A stretch of 64,000 nucleotides of DNA from Chloroflexales bacterium ZM16-3 (GCA_004138175.2 RYFE02000003.1:62001-126000); one strand, 5' to 3'; shown: positions 35,276 to 43,600, numbered from the stretch's first letter. Numbers and translations: made by a program. The notes: a model not told the origin generated them from the sequence alone.

Positions 35276-38200
35276 CTATCCGACGACGACATTTACCAGC
35301 TTGCCGGGCACGACGATCACCTTGCGGATGGCCTTGTCGCCAACGTGGCTCTTGACCCGGTCGCTCTCCATGGCCAGGGCGCGCAGCTGATCTTCGCTGG
35401 CGCCAACGGGCACCGTCAGCTTATCGCGCACCTTTCCGTTCACCTGTAGCACTACCTCGATCTCATCCTCGGCGGCCATAGCCAGGTCTGCCACCGGCCA
35501 TGCCTGTTGGTGGACGCTGTAGGCGTGGCCGGTGCGTGACCACAGCTCCTCGGCCATATGCGGGGCCACCGGGGCGATCAGCAGCATCAGCGTCTCGACC
35601 GCATCGGCCCACGCCGACGTGCCCGCCAGCCCGCCGTCGCGGGCCTTGTACATGGCGTTGGTAAACTCCATCAGCGCCGAGATGATCGTGTTGAACTTAA
35701 ACTCGGCGATGTCATGCTCAACGCGGATGATCGTCTGGTGGGTGACGCGGCGCAGCTGGCGCTCGCTAAACTCGCCAGACTGGCTGACCTCGTCGCCAGT
35801 GCTCAGCACGATCCGCCAGACCCGATCCAGCCAGCGGCGCACGCCGGGCACGCCGTCGGTGTTCCAGGGCACCGCCGCTTCGAAGTCGGAGATGAAGCAC
35901 TCGTAGCCGCGTAGGGCGTCGGCCCCGTGACTCGCCACCACCTCATCGGGCGTGATCACATTGCCCTTCGACTTTGACATCTTCTCGATGACGATCTGGC
36001 CATCCACCTCGCGGGCGGGGGCCAGGATCAGGCCCTGGTTGCGCAGGCGCTGGAAGGGCTCAACGAAGGGCACCACGCCCAGGTCGTACAGCACCTTCGT
36101 CCAGAAGCGCGCGTACAGCAGGTGCATCACCGCGTGCTCGGCCCCGCCGACGTACATGTCCACCGGCAGCCAGTAGTCCAGCTCCTCAGGCTTCGCGATC
36201 TGGCCGGGGTTCTTCGGGTCGGTGTAGCGCATGTAGTACCAGGACGAGCAGGCGAAGGTGCCCATCGTGTCGGTTTCGCGGCGGCCCGTGCGACCATCGG
36301 GCAGAGTGACACGCACCCAGTCGTCGATCAGCGCCAGCGGCGACTCGCCAGTGGCCGTGGGCTCGTAGCTCTCGACGCCGGGCAGGGTTATTGGCAGCTG
36401 CTCGTTGGACAGGGGCATCTCCAGGCCATCCTCGGCGTGGATGATCGGGATCGGCGTGCCCCAGTAGCGCTGTCGGCTGATCAGCCAGTCGCGCATCTTG
36501 TAGTTCAGGCGGCCCTGTCCCTGGCCCCGCTCCTCCAGGTAGGCGATTGTCTTGCTGATTGCCTCGTTGCCGGGCAGGCCGTTGATCGGCCCGGAGTTGA
36601 TCGGGGTGCTGTACTCGCTATGGTAGATTAGATCCTTATAGGCCGGTACGGTGGCCAGGTAGGCCATAAAGCTAGGCAGGGCGTCGATCTTCAGCTCGGT
36701 GCGGATGCGGCCCGTGATCTGCTCATCGGCGTCCGCCGAGTCGAAGGCGATCACCGCGTCGGGGAAGATCGCCAGCCAGCCTGAGCCGACCACCTCCGTC
36801 CAGCCATCGGTCAGGTGGGGCCGCACCAGATCAGCGTAGGCACGGGCCTGGGTGCCAGTCAGTTCAACCGTTAGGGCACCGCCCTCGTCACTGAACGTGT
36901 AGCCTGCGGCGCGCAGCATCTCGGGCAGGGCCGTGTCGTAGGAGCCGGGGTGCAGCAGCGAGCGAGCCGCGTCGTCGCTGCGGGCGATCACCGGGATGAT
37001 CGGCAGGCCAAACTTCAGAGCGAAGGCGAAGTCGCGCTCATCGTGGGCAGGCACGGCCATGATCGCGCCGGTGCCGTAGCCCATCAGCACATAGTCAGCC
37101 ACCCAGATCGGGATGCGCGCACCGTTCACCGGGTTCACCGCATAACCGCCAGTGAAGATGCCGGTCTTCTCCTTGTCCTCCACGGGCGTCACGATGGCGC
37201 TCTTGATCTTCGCCTCGGCCACATAGGCATTCACAGCGTCGCGCTGGGCGGCGCTGGTCACGCTCGGCACCAGGGGGTGCTCGGGCGACAGCACCATAAA
37301 GGTGGCCCCCCACAGCGTATCCGGCCGGGTGGTGTAAACAATAATTTTTGATTGCAGATTGTTGATTGCAGATTGATTCTGGCTAGAATGCTCGGCTGCA
37401 ACCTGCAATCTAAAATCTGCAATTTCAAAGATCACCTCGGCGCCCTGCGAGCGGCCGATCCAGTTGCGCTGCATCGTCACGATCCGGCTCGGCCAATCGA
37501 CCGTGTCCAGGTCGCGATCCAGCCGGTTGGCGTAGGCCGAGATGCGGAAGAACCACTGCTTCAGCGTCTTCCGCTCAACCAGCGCGCCGGAGCGCCAGGC
37601 GGTGCCATCGGGCAGCACCTCCTCATTCGCCAGCACCGTCTTATCTACCGGGTCCCAGTTCACTGTGGCCTCGCCCCGGTAGGCCAGGCGGAAGCGCTTC
37701 AGGAAGTCCTGCTTCTGTAGCGGGGTGTAGGCGTTCCAGGTATCGGCGCTCACCTGCTGCTCCGACATGGCCAGGGCCAGCTTGCCGGTGCCGTGCTCGG
37801 CCAGTTCGGCTTCCAGTTCGGTGATCGGGCGGGCCTTATCGGCGCGCATATCGTACCAGGAGCCATACAGACGCAGAAAGATCCACTGCGTCCAGTGGTA
37901 GTACTCCGGCGTCGAGGAGTTAATCTCGCGGCTCCAGTCGTAGCTCGCGCCGATCAGGTTCATCTGCCGCTTGTAATTGTCCGCGAAGCGGCGGATCAGC
38001 ACCGCCGGGTTGGTCTTCATCTTGATCGCCGCATTCTCGGCGGGCAGGCCGAAGGCGTCCCACCCCATCGGGTGCAGGACGTTATAGCCCTTCATGCGGT
38101 AGTGGCGGGCGACAACGTCGGTAGGCACGTAGTTGCGGCAGTGGCCCACGCTCAGCCCCTCGCCGCTCGGGTAGGGGAAGAAGTCTAAGATGTAGTACTT

Positions 38201-38320
38201 CGGGCGCTCGTCGGCCGGTGCCGTCCGGTACAGGTCGTCGGCTGCCCAGCGATCCTGCCACTTCTTCTCAATGGCGGACGGGTCGTAGCGCTCGGTCTTA
38301 TCGGGCTTTGCGTCGCTCAT
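35276..38320 (-). CDS. leuS: Leucyl-tRNA synthetase
   Basis: 1014 residues, longer than usual. The class I signatures are present: FPYPSGEGLSVGHCRNYV (HIGH-like GHC) and MSKSKGN (KMSKS). The editing CP1 domain includes IVYTTRPDTLWGATFMV. Just before this strand, residues about 298-327 (EIADFRLQVAAEHSSQNQSA and following) are encoded by an inverted pair of AATCTGC-type heptamers, in frame. Start ATG 38320 with AAGGAG upstream, chosen because the family N-terminus (YDPSAIEKKWQDRW) follows. A leader ORF ends four bases before it. Confidence 0.95.
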   Translation of the reverse strand: MSDAKPDKTERYDPSAIEKKWQDRWAADDLYRTAPADERPKYYILDFFPYPSGEGLSVGHCRNYVPTDVVARHYRMKGYNVLHPMGWDAFGLPAENAAIKMKTNPAVLIRRFADNYKRQMNLIGASYDWSREINSSTPEYYHWTQWIFLRLYGSWYDMRADKARPITELEAELAEHGTGKLALAMSEQQVSADTWNAYTPLQKQDFLKRFRLAYRGEATVNWDPVDKTVLANEEVLPDGTAWRSGALVERKTLKQWFFRISAYANRLDRDLDTVDWPSRIVTMQRNWIGRSQGAEVIFEIADFRLQVAAEHSSQNQSAINNLQSKIIVYTTRPDTLWGATFMVLSPEHPLVPSVTSAAQRDAVNAYVAEAKIKSAIVTPVEDKEKTGIFTGGYAVNPVNGARIPIWVADYVLMGYGTGAIMAVPAHDERDFAFALKFGLPIIPVIARSDDAARSLLHPGSYDTALPEMLRAAGYTFSDEGGALTVELTGTQARAYADLVRPHLTDGWTEVVGSGWLAIFPDAVIAFDSADADEQITGRIRTELKIDALPSFMAYLATVPAYKDLIYHSEYSTPINSGPINGLPGNEAISKTIAYLEERGQGQGRLNYKMRDWLISRQRYWGTPIPIIHAEDGLEMPLSNEQLPITLPGVESYEPTATGESPLALIDDWVRVTLPDGRTGRRETDTMGTFACSSWYYMRYTDPKNPGQIAKPEELDYWLPVDMYVGGAEHAVMHLLYARFWTKVLYDLGVVPFVEPFQRLRNQGLILAPAREVDGQIVIEKMSKSKGNVITPDEVVASHGADALRGYECFISDFEAAVPWNTDGVPGVRRWLDRVWRIVLSTGDEVSQSGEFSERQLRRVTHQTIIRVEHDIAEFKFNTIISALMEFTNAMYKARDGGLAGTSAWADAVETLMLLIAPVAPHMAEELWSRTGHAYSVHQQAWPVADLAMAAEDEIEVVLQVNGKVRDKLTVPVGASEDQLRALAMESDRVKSHVGDKAIRKVIVVPGKLVNVVVG
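37341..37427. repeat. Inverted heptamer arrays in frame inside leuS
   Basis: GCAGATT, GTTGATT, GCAGATT and GATTCTG on the left; TGCAACC, TGCAATC, TAAAATC and TGCAATT on the right, complementary to the left. The unit matches the AATCTGC arrays upstream of the KQ-motif gene and aspS. Confidence 0.88.
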
Positions 38321-38324
38321 AATG

Positions 38325-38420
38325 TTATTGGCTCCTTGAGGAGTGAGCACAGAGGAAATATCTTGCGGCTCGTCTGACAAAGGTATGGGCGCAAAGGCCA
38401 CAAAGGTCAGGTTCCGACAC
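38325..38420 (-). CDS. Leader ORF upstream of leuS (31 codons)
   Basis: GTG at 38420 is preceded by AAAGGAGGTG at nine bases, one of the strongest Shine-Dalgarno sites in the window. The frame runs 31 codons (three Leu codons) and stops four bases before the leuS ATG, passing across the leuS ribosome-binding site. This suggests a regulatory leader peptide or translational coupling. It is not strongly Leu-rich, and I see no clear T-box. The peptide has no recognised homologue. Confidence 0.45.
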   Translation of the reverse strand: MSEPDLCGLCAHTFVRRAARYFLCAHSSRSQ

Positions 38421-38532
38421 GGTGCTCACCTCCTTTCCGGAGCTACAGCTGAAACCTGTCAGGCGCAGATCGGCGCGCTGACAGGTTCATGTCGTTGATC
38501 GTTCATCCGCTTGCCGTAGGCAACTGTGCGGT

Positions 38533-38541
38533 ATTATAGCA
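38533..38541 (-). promoter_or_regulatory. Extended -10 element for leuS
   Basis: On the minus strand TGCTATAAT forms an extended -10 box about 210 bp before leuS. The predicted leader contains a strong hairpin with arms CCTGTCAG and CTGACAGG, and the leader ORF. Confidence 0.5.
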
Positions 38542-38613
38542 CAGCTACGCCATGGATCGCTCCGTCAGAGGTCGCACCCGGCGGGTAACTTGACATAGTA
38601 AAGAGGTGCTTCT

Positions 38614-38952
38614 GTGAGTGCCAACGCCCTGCTTGCCCTTCTCGCCGCCATCGTTAGCGAAGTTATTGGAACCACCGCGCTCAAGTTTTCCGATGGCTTC
38701 AGCCGCCCCCTGCCGAGCCTGATCGTCGTGGTCGGCTACGCCCTATCTTTCTACCTGATGTCCCTAAGCCTGCGATCCATCCCGCTCGGCACCGCCTACG
38801 CGATCTGGTCGGGCCTGGGCACCGCCGCCACGGTGGCCATCGGCGTGCTGCTCTGGAAGGAGTCACTCGACCCGGCCCGCGTCATCGGCATCGCCCTGAT
38901 CATCGCCGGCGTGCTGGTACTCAACTTTCTGTCGAAGAGCGCAGCCGCGTAA
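38614..38952 (+). CDS. Small multidrug resistance (SMR/EmrE-type) transporter
   Basis: 112 residues with four hydrophobic helices. The essential membrane Glu is Glu16 (IVSEVIGTTALKFSDGF). YAIWSGLGTA in helix 3 is typical of proton-driven drug exporters of the EmrE/QacE branch. GTG start with AGAGGTG upstream. It is transcribed divergently from leuS as a single gene, with a hairpin directly after the stop. Confidence 0.9.
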   Translation: MSANALLALLAAIVSEVIGTTALKFSDGFSRPLPSLIVVVGYALSFYLMSLSLRSIPLGTAYAIWSGLGTAATVAIGVLLWKESLDPARVIGIALIIAGVLVLNFLSKSAAA

Positions 38953-38995
38953 AAAGGTGGATGGCGAGGGCAAAGCCCTCGCCATCCACCCTTTT
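38952..38995 (+). terminator. Rho-independent terminator of SMR gene
   Basis: A stem of about 19 bp (AAAGGTGGATGGCGAGGGC and complement) followed by a T tract, overlapping the stop codon region of the transporter gene. Confidence 0.75.
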
Positions 38996-39010
38996 ACATG
39001 CACGCCCTTC

Positions 39011-39055
39011 GCATTCGTGCCCTCCGTGCCCTCCGTGTCCTCCGTGTCTATCGTG
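39011..39055. repeat. Nonamer array, unit CCCTCCGTG
   Basis: About four 9-bp units (CCCTCCGTG, CCCTCCGTG, TCCTCCGTG, TCTATCGTG) between the SMR gene and the Pmp-like remnant. Same style as the heptamer arrays but with a different period. Confidence 0.7.
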
Positions 39056-39083
39056 ATCCAAACGCCCGCCGCAGCCCGCTCTG

Positions 39084-39209
39084 GAGGATATGGATCGTCC
39101 CACCCGCGCCGTTGTTCGCGTCATTGTCGATGAACTGGCTCCCGCTGATGTTTACGGCCCCGCCCTGCGAGTAGATCGCCTCGCCGCCATAGTCGTAGGC
39201 GTCTCTCCC
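39084..39209 (-). pseudogene. Remnant of a Pmp/right-handed beta-helix protein
   Basis: A short open stretch reads GGEAIYSQGGAVNISGSQFI and then NNGAGGTI, the repeat pattern of polymorphic outer-membrane or beta-helix surface proteins. It has no start, signal sequence or full domain and sits beside a 9-bp repeat array, so it looks like the tail of a lost gene. A spliced sequencing gap cannot be excluded. Confidence 0.45.
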
Positions 39210-39226
39210 GACGCGGTACGATTGTC

Positions 39227-41023
39227 CTATGGCGCTACTACCACCTCGCCAAGCTCGGCTTGTCCGCCGATCAAGTTGCCGTCCTCTGCCCATGCGGGCA
39301 GGTGGATGTTATCTTTCTCGGGGCGGTACAGTCCGACGATCAGCCGGTACGGGCCGGGCGACAGACCCTCGGGCAGTGCGATCCGGTGCTGGTCAGCCAC
39401 CCAGTCGCCCGGCGTCCAGTAGGTGAAGGGCAGGGTCGCGTCGCGGGGCCGGCTCTCGCTGCGGGCCAGCGTCTGATCTGCGGCATCGCGCAGCTCCAGA
39501 AACACCGTCCAGCTGCGCGGGATGGGCTCCAGGCTATGCCATGTCAGGGTGATCGGCAGCTCCGCGCCGGGGGCGACCGGGCCATCGAGACGCCAGCCGC
39601 GCAGCACCACGCCCCGCTCCCAGTCATTGGCGAAGCGGATGTAGATCGGCGTGCCAAGGCTCGCCTGTGCCTGCGCCTGCGGCAGGGCCGCCCATGTGTA
39701 GGCCGGCGCGATCACGCCGAAGGGCATGTAAAGAGCGAGGGCGATGAGGATAATGCTGAATGCTGAATGTTGAATGTTGAATGCTGAGTGCTGGGTAGGA
39801 TTAATCCTATCTATACCTCTGGCGAGCAGGATGCCAACCGCCCCGATTGCCGGGAAGAGCATACGCCCCTGCCATGCCACCAGCCCGGTCGTCGCCGCAA
39901 AGGACAGAACCCAGACCAACGCCATCGCCAGCGCGATCAGCGGCCCGGCCCACAGCCCCTTGACTCCCGACTCCCGACGCCTGACTGCCCAACCCCCAAC
40001 CCCAGCCCCTCCCACCAGCAGCCCGTAGATCCACAGCGCCCAGGCGGGCGGCGTCACGCTCATCCAGCCGAATCGCGCCCAGAACGAGCCAAACAGCTGC
40101 CCGAGCGCCCCTGCCCACGCCGCCGGGTCGCCCCAAGCGAAGGGCTGACCGGCGAACTCCGCGCTGAACATGCTCGCCCCGAAGAGATCGCCATAGAGCT
40201 GCCAGTTGCGCAGGTACCACCAGCCCGCCACGAGCGCCGAGGTCAGCCCCCAGGCCAGCGTATACCCCGTCATACGGCGCAGGTCGCCCCGCGCGGCCCG
40301 CCAGCTGGCCCAGATCAGCAGCGGGCCGAGCAGCAGCGCGCTCTGCTTGGTGAGCTGGGCCAGGCCGAAGAGCAGCCCGATGACGACGAACCCCGGCCAG
40401 TTGGGCGTAGATCTCCTAGCCAGCGCCAGGCAGCGCCAGAGGATCGCCGTGCCCAGAGCGGCCAGCAGCGGGTCATTGCTCACCAGGGCGCAGCTGAAGA
40501 TGAACTGCGGGTTGAAGGCCACCAAGGCGGCCGCCAGCAGCGGGGGAGATCGCCGCCCCGGCCAGAGGGCGCGGGCGGCCAGGTAGGTACACAGCACCGT
40601 GGCGGCCCCCCAGAGGGCCGAGACGGCCCGGGCTATGCGCCAGACCAGCGTACTGCCTTGCCAGGGCCAGTACTCGCGGCTGCCGCGCATAAACGCCGCA
40701 GCCTGATCGCCGCCAGCCCAGACGAACGCCCGGTTGGCAGTCAGCACAATCTGCCGGTCATCGGCGGGGAGCCATGCCACCGCAGGCGCGTCCAGCAGGT
40801 AGGCCATGGGCGGCTGATGGCCCTCGCCGGGCACATCGCTCTCTGTCGGGGTGGTGCGCTGCACCGGCAGCCGCCACTCGCGGGCCAGAAACAGCACATA
40901 GGCCAGGTGTCCAGGCTCATCAGGCCCCTCTCCCAGCGGCACATTCGCGTTATAGACGCCGCAGAGAGCAAGGAAGAGTACGAGCAGGCTGAGGATTGGC
41001 CAGCGCTGAGAGAGTCTCATCAT
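39227..41023 (-). CDS. GT39-like integral membrane glycosyltransferase
   Basis: 598 residues. The start NVPLGEGPDEPGHLAYV carries the acidic motif of PMT/ArnT-type enzymes that use lipid-linked sugars. Many hydrophobic helices follow to about residue 440. The C-terminal 150 residues form a soluble domain (ITLTWHSLEPIPRSWTVFL, GPYRLIVGLYRP). Two in-frame heptamer arrays fall within it, at residues about 341-354 and 410-423 (TQHSAFNIQHSAF). Start ATG 41023 or 41020. It follows pheS on the same strand, separated by an octamer array. Confidence 0.8.
   Translation of the reverse strand: MMRLSQRWPILSLLVLFLALCGVYNANVPLGEGPDEPGHLAYVLFLAREWRLPVQRTTPTESDVPGEGHQPPMAYLLDAPAVAWLPADDRQIVLTANRAFVWAGGDQAAAFMRGSREYWPWQGSTLVWRIARAVSALWGAATVLCTYLAARALWPGRRSPPLLAAALVAFNPQFIFSCALVSNDPLLAALGTAILWRCLALARRSTPNWPGFVVIGLLFGLAQLTKQSALLLGPLLIWASWRAARGDLRRMTGYTLAWGLTSALVAGWWYLRNWQLYGDLFGASMFSAEFAGQPFAWGDPAAWAGALGQLFGSFWARFGWMSVTPPAWALWIYGLLVGGAGVGGWAVRRRESGVKGLWAGPLIALAMALVWVLSFAATTGLVAWQGRMLFPAIGAVGILLARGIDRINPTQHSAFNIQHSAFSIILIALALYMPFGVIAPAYTWAALPQAQAQASLGTPIYIRFANDWERGVVLRGWRLDGPVAPGAELPITLTWHSLEPIPRSWTVFLELRDAADQTLARSESRPRDATLPFTYWTPGDWVADQHRIALPEGLSPGPYRLIVGLYRPEKDNIHLPAWAEDGNLIGGQAELGEVVVAP
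39754..39795. repeat. Heptamer array, unit TGCTGAA/TGTTGAA, in frame in GT39 gene
   Basis: Six consecutive 7-bp units (TGCTGAA twice, TGTTGAA twice, TGCTGAG, TGCTGGG). This is the complement of the ATTCAAC/ATTCAGC unit at 20.6 kb. Confidence 0.9.
39962..40004. repeat. Heptamer array, units GACTCCC then AACCCCC, in frame in GT39 gene
   Basis: GACTCCC twice, GACGCCT, GACTGCC, then AACCCCC and AACCCCA. It encodes VGGWAVRRRESGVKG in the membrane enzyme. Confidence 0.85.
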
Positions 41024-41027
41024 ACAT

Positions 41028-41169
41028 CACTGAGGCACTGAGGTAGTGAAACACTGAGGCTGGTGGCTCGCTACGCTCGCGCTTTGCTAAAGTAGGCTCC
41101 ACGATCTACAGTGTTTCAGTGTTTCAGTGTTTCAGTGTTTCAGTGTTTCAGTGCCTCAGTGCCTCAGTG
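41028..41169. repeat. Octamer array flanked by 16-bp inverted repeats
   Basis: Five TTTCAGTG units followed by two CCTCAGTG units (41114-41169). The last 16 bp are the exact complement of 41028-41043 (CACTGAGGCACTGAGG). The array ends at the base before the pheS stop codon. Confidence 0.9.
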
Positions 41170-42219
41170 TTAGCCGAACTGTTCGACGAAGCGCACATCG
41201 CCGGAGTAGAAGTTACGCAGGTCGTCGATGCCATACTTCAGCATGGCGATGCGCTCGGGGCCGAAGCCACCGGCGAAGCCGCTGAAGACCTCCGGGTCGT
41301 AGCCGCCATTCCGCAGCACATTCGGGTGAACCATCCCGCAGCCGCCGATCTCCAGCCAGCCCGAGTGCTTACAGATCCGGCAGCCCTTTCCGGCGCACAG
41401 AAAGCAGGTCACGTCCATCTCAACACTTGGCTCGGTGAAGGGGAAGTAGCTCGGGCGCAGCCGGATCTTCGTGCCGGGGCCGTACATCCGCTCGGCGAAG
41501 AAGGCCAGCGTCCCCTTTAGGTCTGCCATTGTAATGTTGTGGCCCACCGCCAGGAACTCAAACTGGTGGAACATCATCTCGCTGCGCGCCGTCACCTGCT
41601 CGTTGCGGTAGACCTTGCCGGGCAGCAGCACGCGCAGCGGCTCGGGCGCGTAGCGGTGCATGGCGTGCATCTGGCCGGGCGATGTGTGGGTGCGCAGCAG
41701 CACCGCCGGTGCCTCCGGCGGCATCTCGACATAAAATGTGTCCTGCATATCACGGGCCGGGTGGTCGGGCGGGAAGTTCAGCTGGCTGAAGTTCATGTCA
41801 TCCAGCTCGACCTCGGGGCTCTCCCATACCTGGAAGCCCATCTCGGCGAAGATTGCCTCAACCTGGCGCAGCACCTGCGTTGTCAGGTGCAGGTGGCCGA
41901 GGGCTGGCGCGTGGCCGGGCATCGTCACATCGATCCGGTCGGCGGCGAGCTCTGCGTCCTGGGCGGCCTGCTTCAGCCCGGCCTCGGCGGTCTCGAAGGC
42001 GGCCTCAAGCTGCTCCCGTAGCGCGTTTAGCCGTCGGCCTAGCTCAGGCCGCTGCTCGGCCGGCACGCTGCCCATGCTGCGCAGGGCGCGGGTGAGCGCG
42101 CCAGCCTTTCCGGTGTACCGGCTCTTCCAGTCGGCCAGGCCAGCCAGGTCGCTCGTGGCGGCGAGGTCGGCCAGAGCCTGGGACTCAAGGTTCGTCAGCT
42201 CATCGGTGATTGTCATCAT
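41170..42219 (-). CDS. pheS: Phenylalanyl-tRNA synthetase alpha subunit
   Basis: 349 residues. An N-terminal coiled coil is followed by the class II core with HTSPGQMHAM, and a Cys cluster (CFLCAGKGCRICKHSGW) ahead of GGCGMVHPNVL, as in many PheS proteins. It charges tRNA-Phe with PheT, whose gene is not next to it here. Start ATG 42219 or 42216, with GGAGAG upstream. The order trmH-like, pheS, GT39 differs from the common pheST pair. Confidence 0.93.
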   Translation of the reverse strand: MMTITDELTNLESQALADLAATSDLAGLADWKSRYTGKAGALTRALRSMGSVPAEQRPELGRRLNALREQLEAAFETAEAGLKQAAQDAELAADRIDVTMPGHAPALGHLHLTTQVLRQVEAIFAEMGFQVWESPEVELDDMNFSQLNFPPDHPARDMQDTFYVEMPPEAPAVLLRTHTSPGQMHAMHRYAPEPLRVLLPGKVYRNEQVTARSEMMFHQFEFLAVGHNITMADLKGTLAFFAERMYGPGTKIRLRPSYFPFTEPSVEMDVTCFLCAGKGCRICKHSGWLEIGGCGMVHPNVLRNGGYDPEVFSGFAGGFGPERIAMLKYGIDDLRNFYSGDVRFVEQFG

Positions 42220-42301
42220 CCACGTCTCTCCATTCGCCTGGGGCTGCGGGCCTACGGGCCAATTATACGTGTTCACGCCGCGCTGTGCCTACATCTCCAG
42301 T

Positions 42302-42340
42302 AGGGATGCAGCGTGCTGCGTCCCTGCTGCGCCCTTACGT
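42302..42340. repeat. Partial GTAAGGGCGCAGCAG-family palindrome
   Basis: GGGATGCAGC with its complement forms a hairpin, followed by TGCTGCGCCCTTACG, one arm of the palindrome found complete at 22365-22401. It lies between pheS and the trmH-like gene and overlaps the stop of the latter. Confidence 0.6.
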
Positions 42341-43120
42341 CCGCCCGCGACTCCTTTGGCGCAGCGCCTCAAACATAATGATGCTGCCCGCCACACCGGC
42401 GTTGAGCGAGTCGGCGCGGCCGAGCATCGGGATTGCGATATGGTGCGTGGCCATGCCGAGGCCCTCGGGGCTCACTCCGTGGGCCTCCGAGCCGATGATC
42501 AGCGCGGCGGGCTGGCGCCAGTCGGCGGCGTAGTAGGGCATCGCCGCCTCTGCGCTGGCGGCGTAGATCAGCGGGGCGTCGAGCAGCTCCATAACCAGCT
42601 CATCCCAGCTCAGGTCGTTGCGCAGGGGCAGGCTGAAGTGGGCACCCATAGCGGCGCGCGCCACCTTAGGGCTATAGATGTCGGCGCAGCCCTGCGAGCA
42701 GAGCACTGAGCCTACACCAGCCGCCTCGGCCGAGCGCAGGAGGGTGCCGAGATTGCCAGGGTCCTGGATTGCGTCGAGCACGAGGCGCAGGCCGGGGCGC
42801 GGGGCGATCTCGGGCCAGGCGACGGCGGCCACGACACCTTGGGGGCTGCGGGTATCGGCGGCGGCGGAAACCGCCACCTCACCGGCCTCATAGCAGCCGG
42901 GCCGGTCGGCCAGCTGGTCAAGCAGTGCCTCACCCGCCAGCGTGCCGCGCAGCTGGTCGGGATTGTACAGGGCCACCCGCAGATCCGCCCCGGCGGCGAG
43001 CGCCTCTGCTACTAGGCGCACGCCCTCGATAACGAAACTGCGCTCGCTGCGCCGATCCCGTGGGTCGGCGCGCAGCGAGCGCAGGTACTTGACGTAAGTA
43101 TTACTTGCGCTAGAGATCAC
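42335..43120 (-). CDS. TrmH-family (SpoU) RNA 2'-O-methyltransferase
   Basis: 261 residues. An N-terminal substrate-binding part (SFVIEGVRLVAEAL) and a SPOUT knot with motifs LDAIQDPGNLGTLLRSAEAA, IIGSEAHGVSPE and LNAGVAGSIIMFEAL. It methylates a ribose in rRNA or tRNA; the exact target is not evident. The GTG start lies next to hairpins that close the upstream infC operon. Confidence 0.88.
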   Translation of the reverse strand: MISSASNTYVKYLRSLRADPRDRRSERSFVIEGVRLVAEALAAGADLRVALYNPDQLRGTLAGEALLDQLADRPGCYEAGEVAVSAAADTRSPQGVVAAVAWPEIAPRPGLRLVLDAIQDPGNLGTLLRSAEAAGVGSVLCSQGCADIYSPKVARAAMGAHFSLPLRNDLSWDELVMELLDAPLIYAASAEAAMPYYAADWRQPAALIIGSEAHGVSPEGLGMATHHIAIPMLGRADSLNAGVAGSIIMFEALRQRSRGRT

Positions 43121-43123
43121 AGC

Positions 43124-43220
43124 TCTAAAAACCTACATTATTGTGCGGACATATGCCAGGGACGCTAGCACATGTCCGCACAATAATAAAGAAGATCGGG
43201 GGCCGAAGCCTCCGATCTTC
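43124..43220. terminator. Double hairpin closing infC-rpmI-rplT
   Basis: First stem ATTATTGTGCGGACAT (43137-43152) with its complement (43172-43187); second stem GAAGATCGGGGG (43191-43220). Preceded by CTAAAAACC, as at 9675, with the same layout but different stem sequence. It lies between rplT and the next gene on the minus strand. Confidence 0.65.
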
Positions 43221-43231
43221 TGCCACCGAGA

Positions 43232-43600
43232 TTAAGATGCGCTGGCGGCTGGCTTGACCGAAGCGGCGGCGACAATGTCGCTGAATGCCTTCGGGTCGCG
43301 CACGGCGATATCGGCGAGGATCTTGCGGTCAAGGTTGATCCCGGCCATCTTCAAGCCGTTGATCAGGCGGCTGTAGGTGGTGCCATTAAGGCGGGCCGCC
43401 GCATTGATGCGCTGGATCCAGAGTCGGCGGAAGTCACGCTTTTTGTTGCGCCGGTCGCGGTAGGCGTAGGCGAGGGCGTGCATGACCGCCTCGTGGGCGA
43501 CCCTATAGTGCCGCGAGCGCGCGCCGCGGAAGCCCTTGGCCTGATCGAGTAGCTTGCTGTGGCGCTTCCGCGCCATCATGCCACGCTTGACACGAGCCAT
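43232..43600 (-). CDS. rplT: 50S ribosomal protein L20
   Basis: 122 residues, with the expected start [20 protein letters not shown] and FSRLI-type core ([19 protein letters not shown]). It binds 23S rRNA early in 50S assembly and often represses its own operon. Last gene of infC-rpmI-rplT. Confidence 0.98.
   Translation of the reverse strand: MARVKRGMMARKRHSKLLDQAKGFRGARSRHYRVAHEAVMHALAYAYRDRRNKKRDFRRLWIQRINAAARLNGTTYSRLINGLKMAGINLDRKILADIAVRDPKAFSDIVAAASVKPAASAS

Noticed and set aside
38321-38540. T-box riboswitch in the leuS leader
   Set aside because: A GGTGAGCACCGTG segment loosely recalls the T-box core, but the invariant TGGNACCGCG is not matched and I cannot assign a specifier stem.
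39788-41041. 417-residue plus-strand frame opposite the GT39-like gene
   Set aside because: Pro/Arg/Gln-rich shadow frame; the minus-strand protein has membrane helices and a conserved acidic motif.
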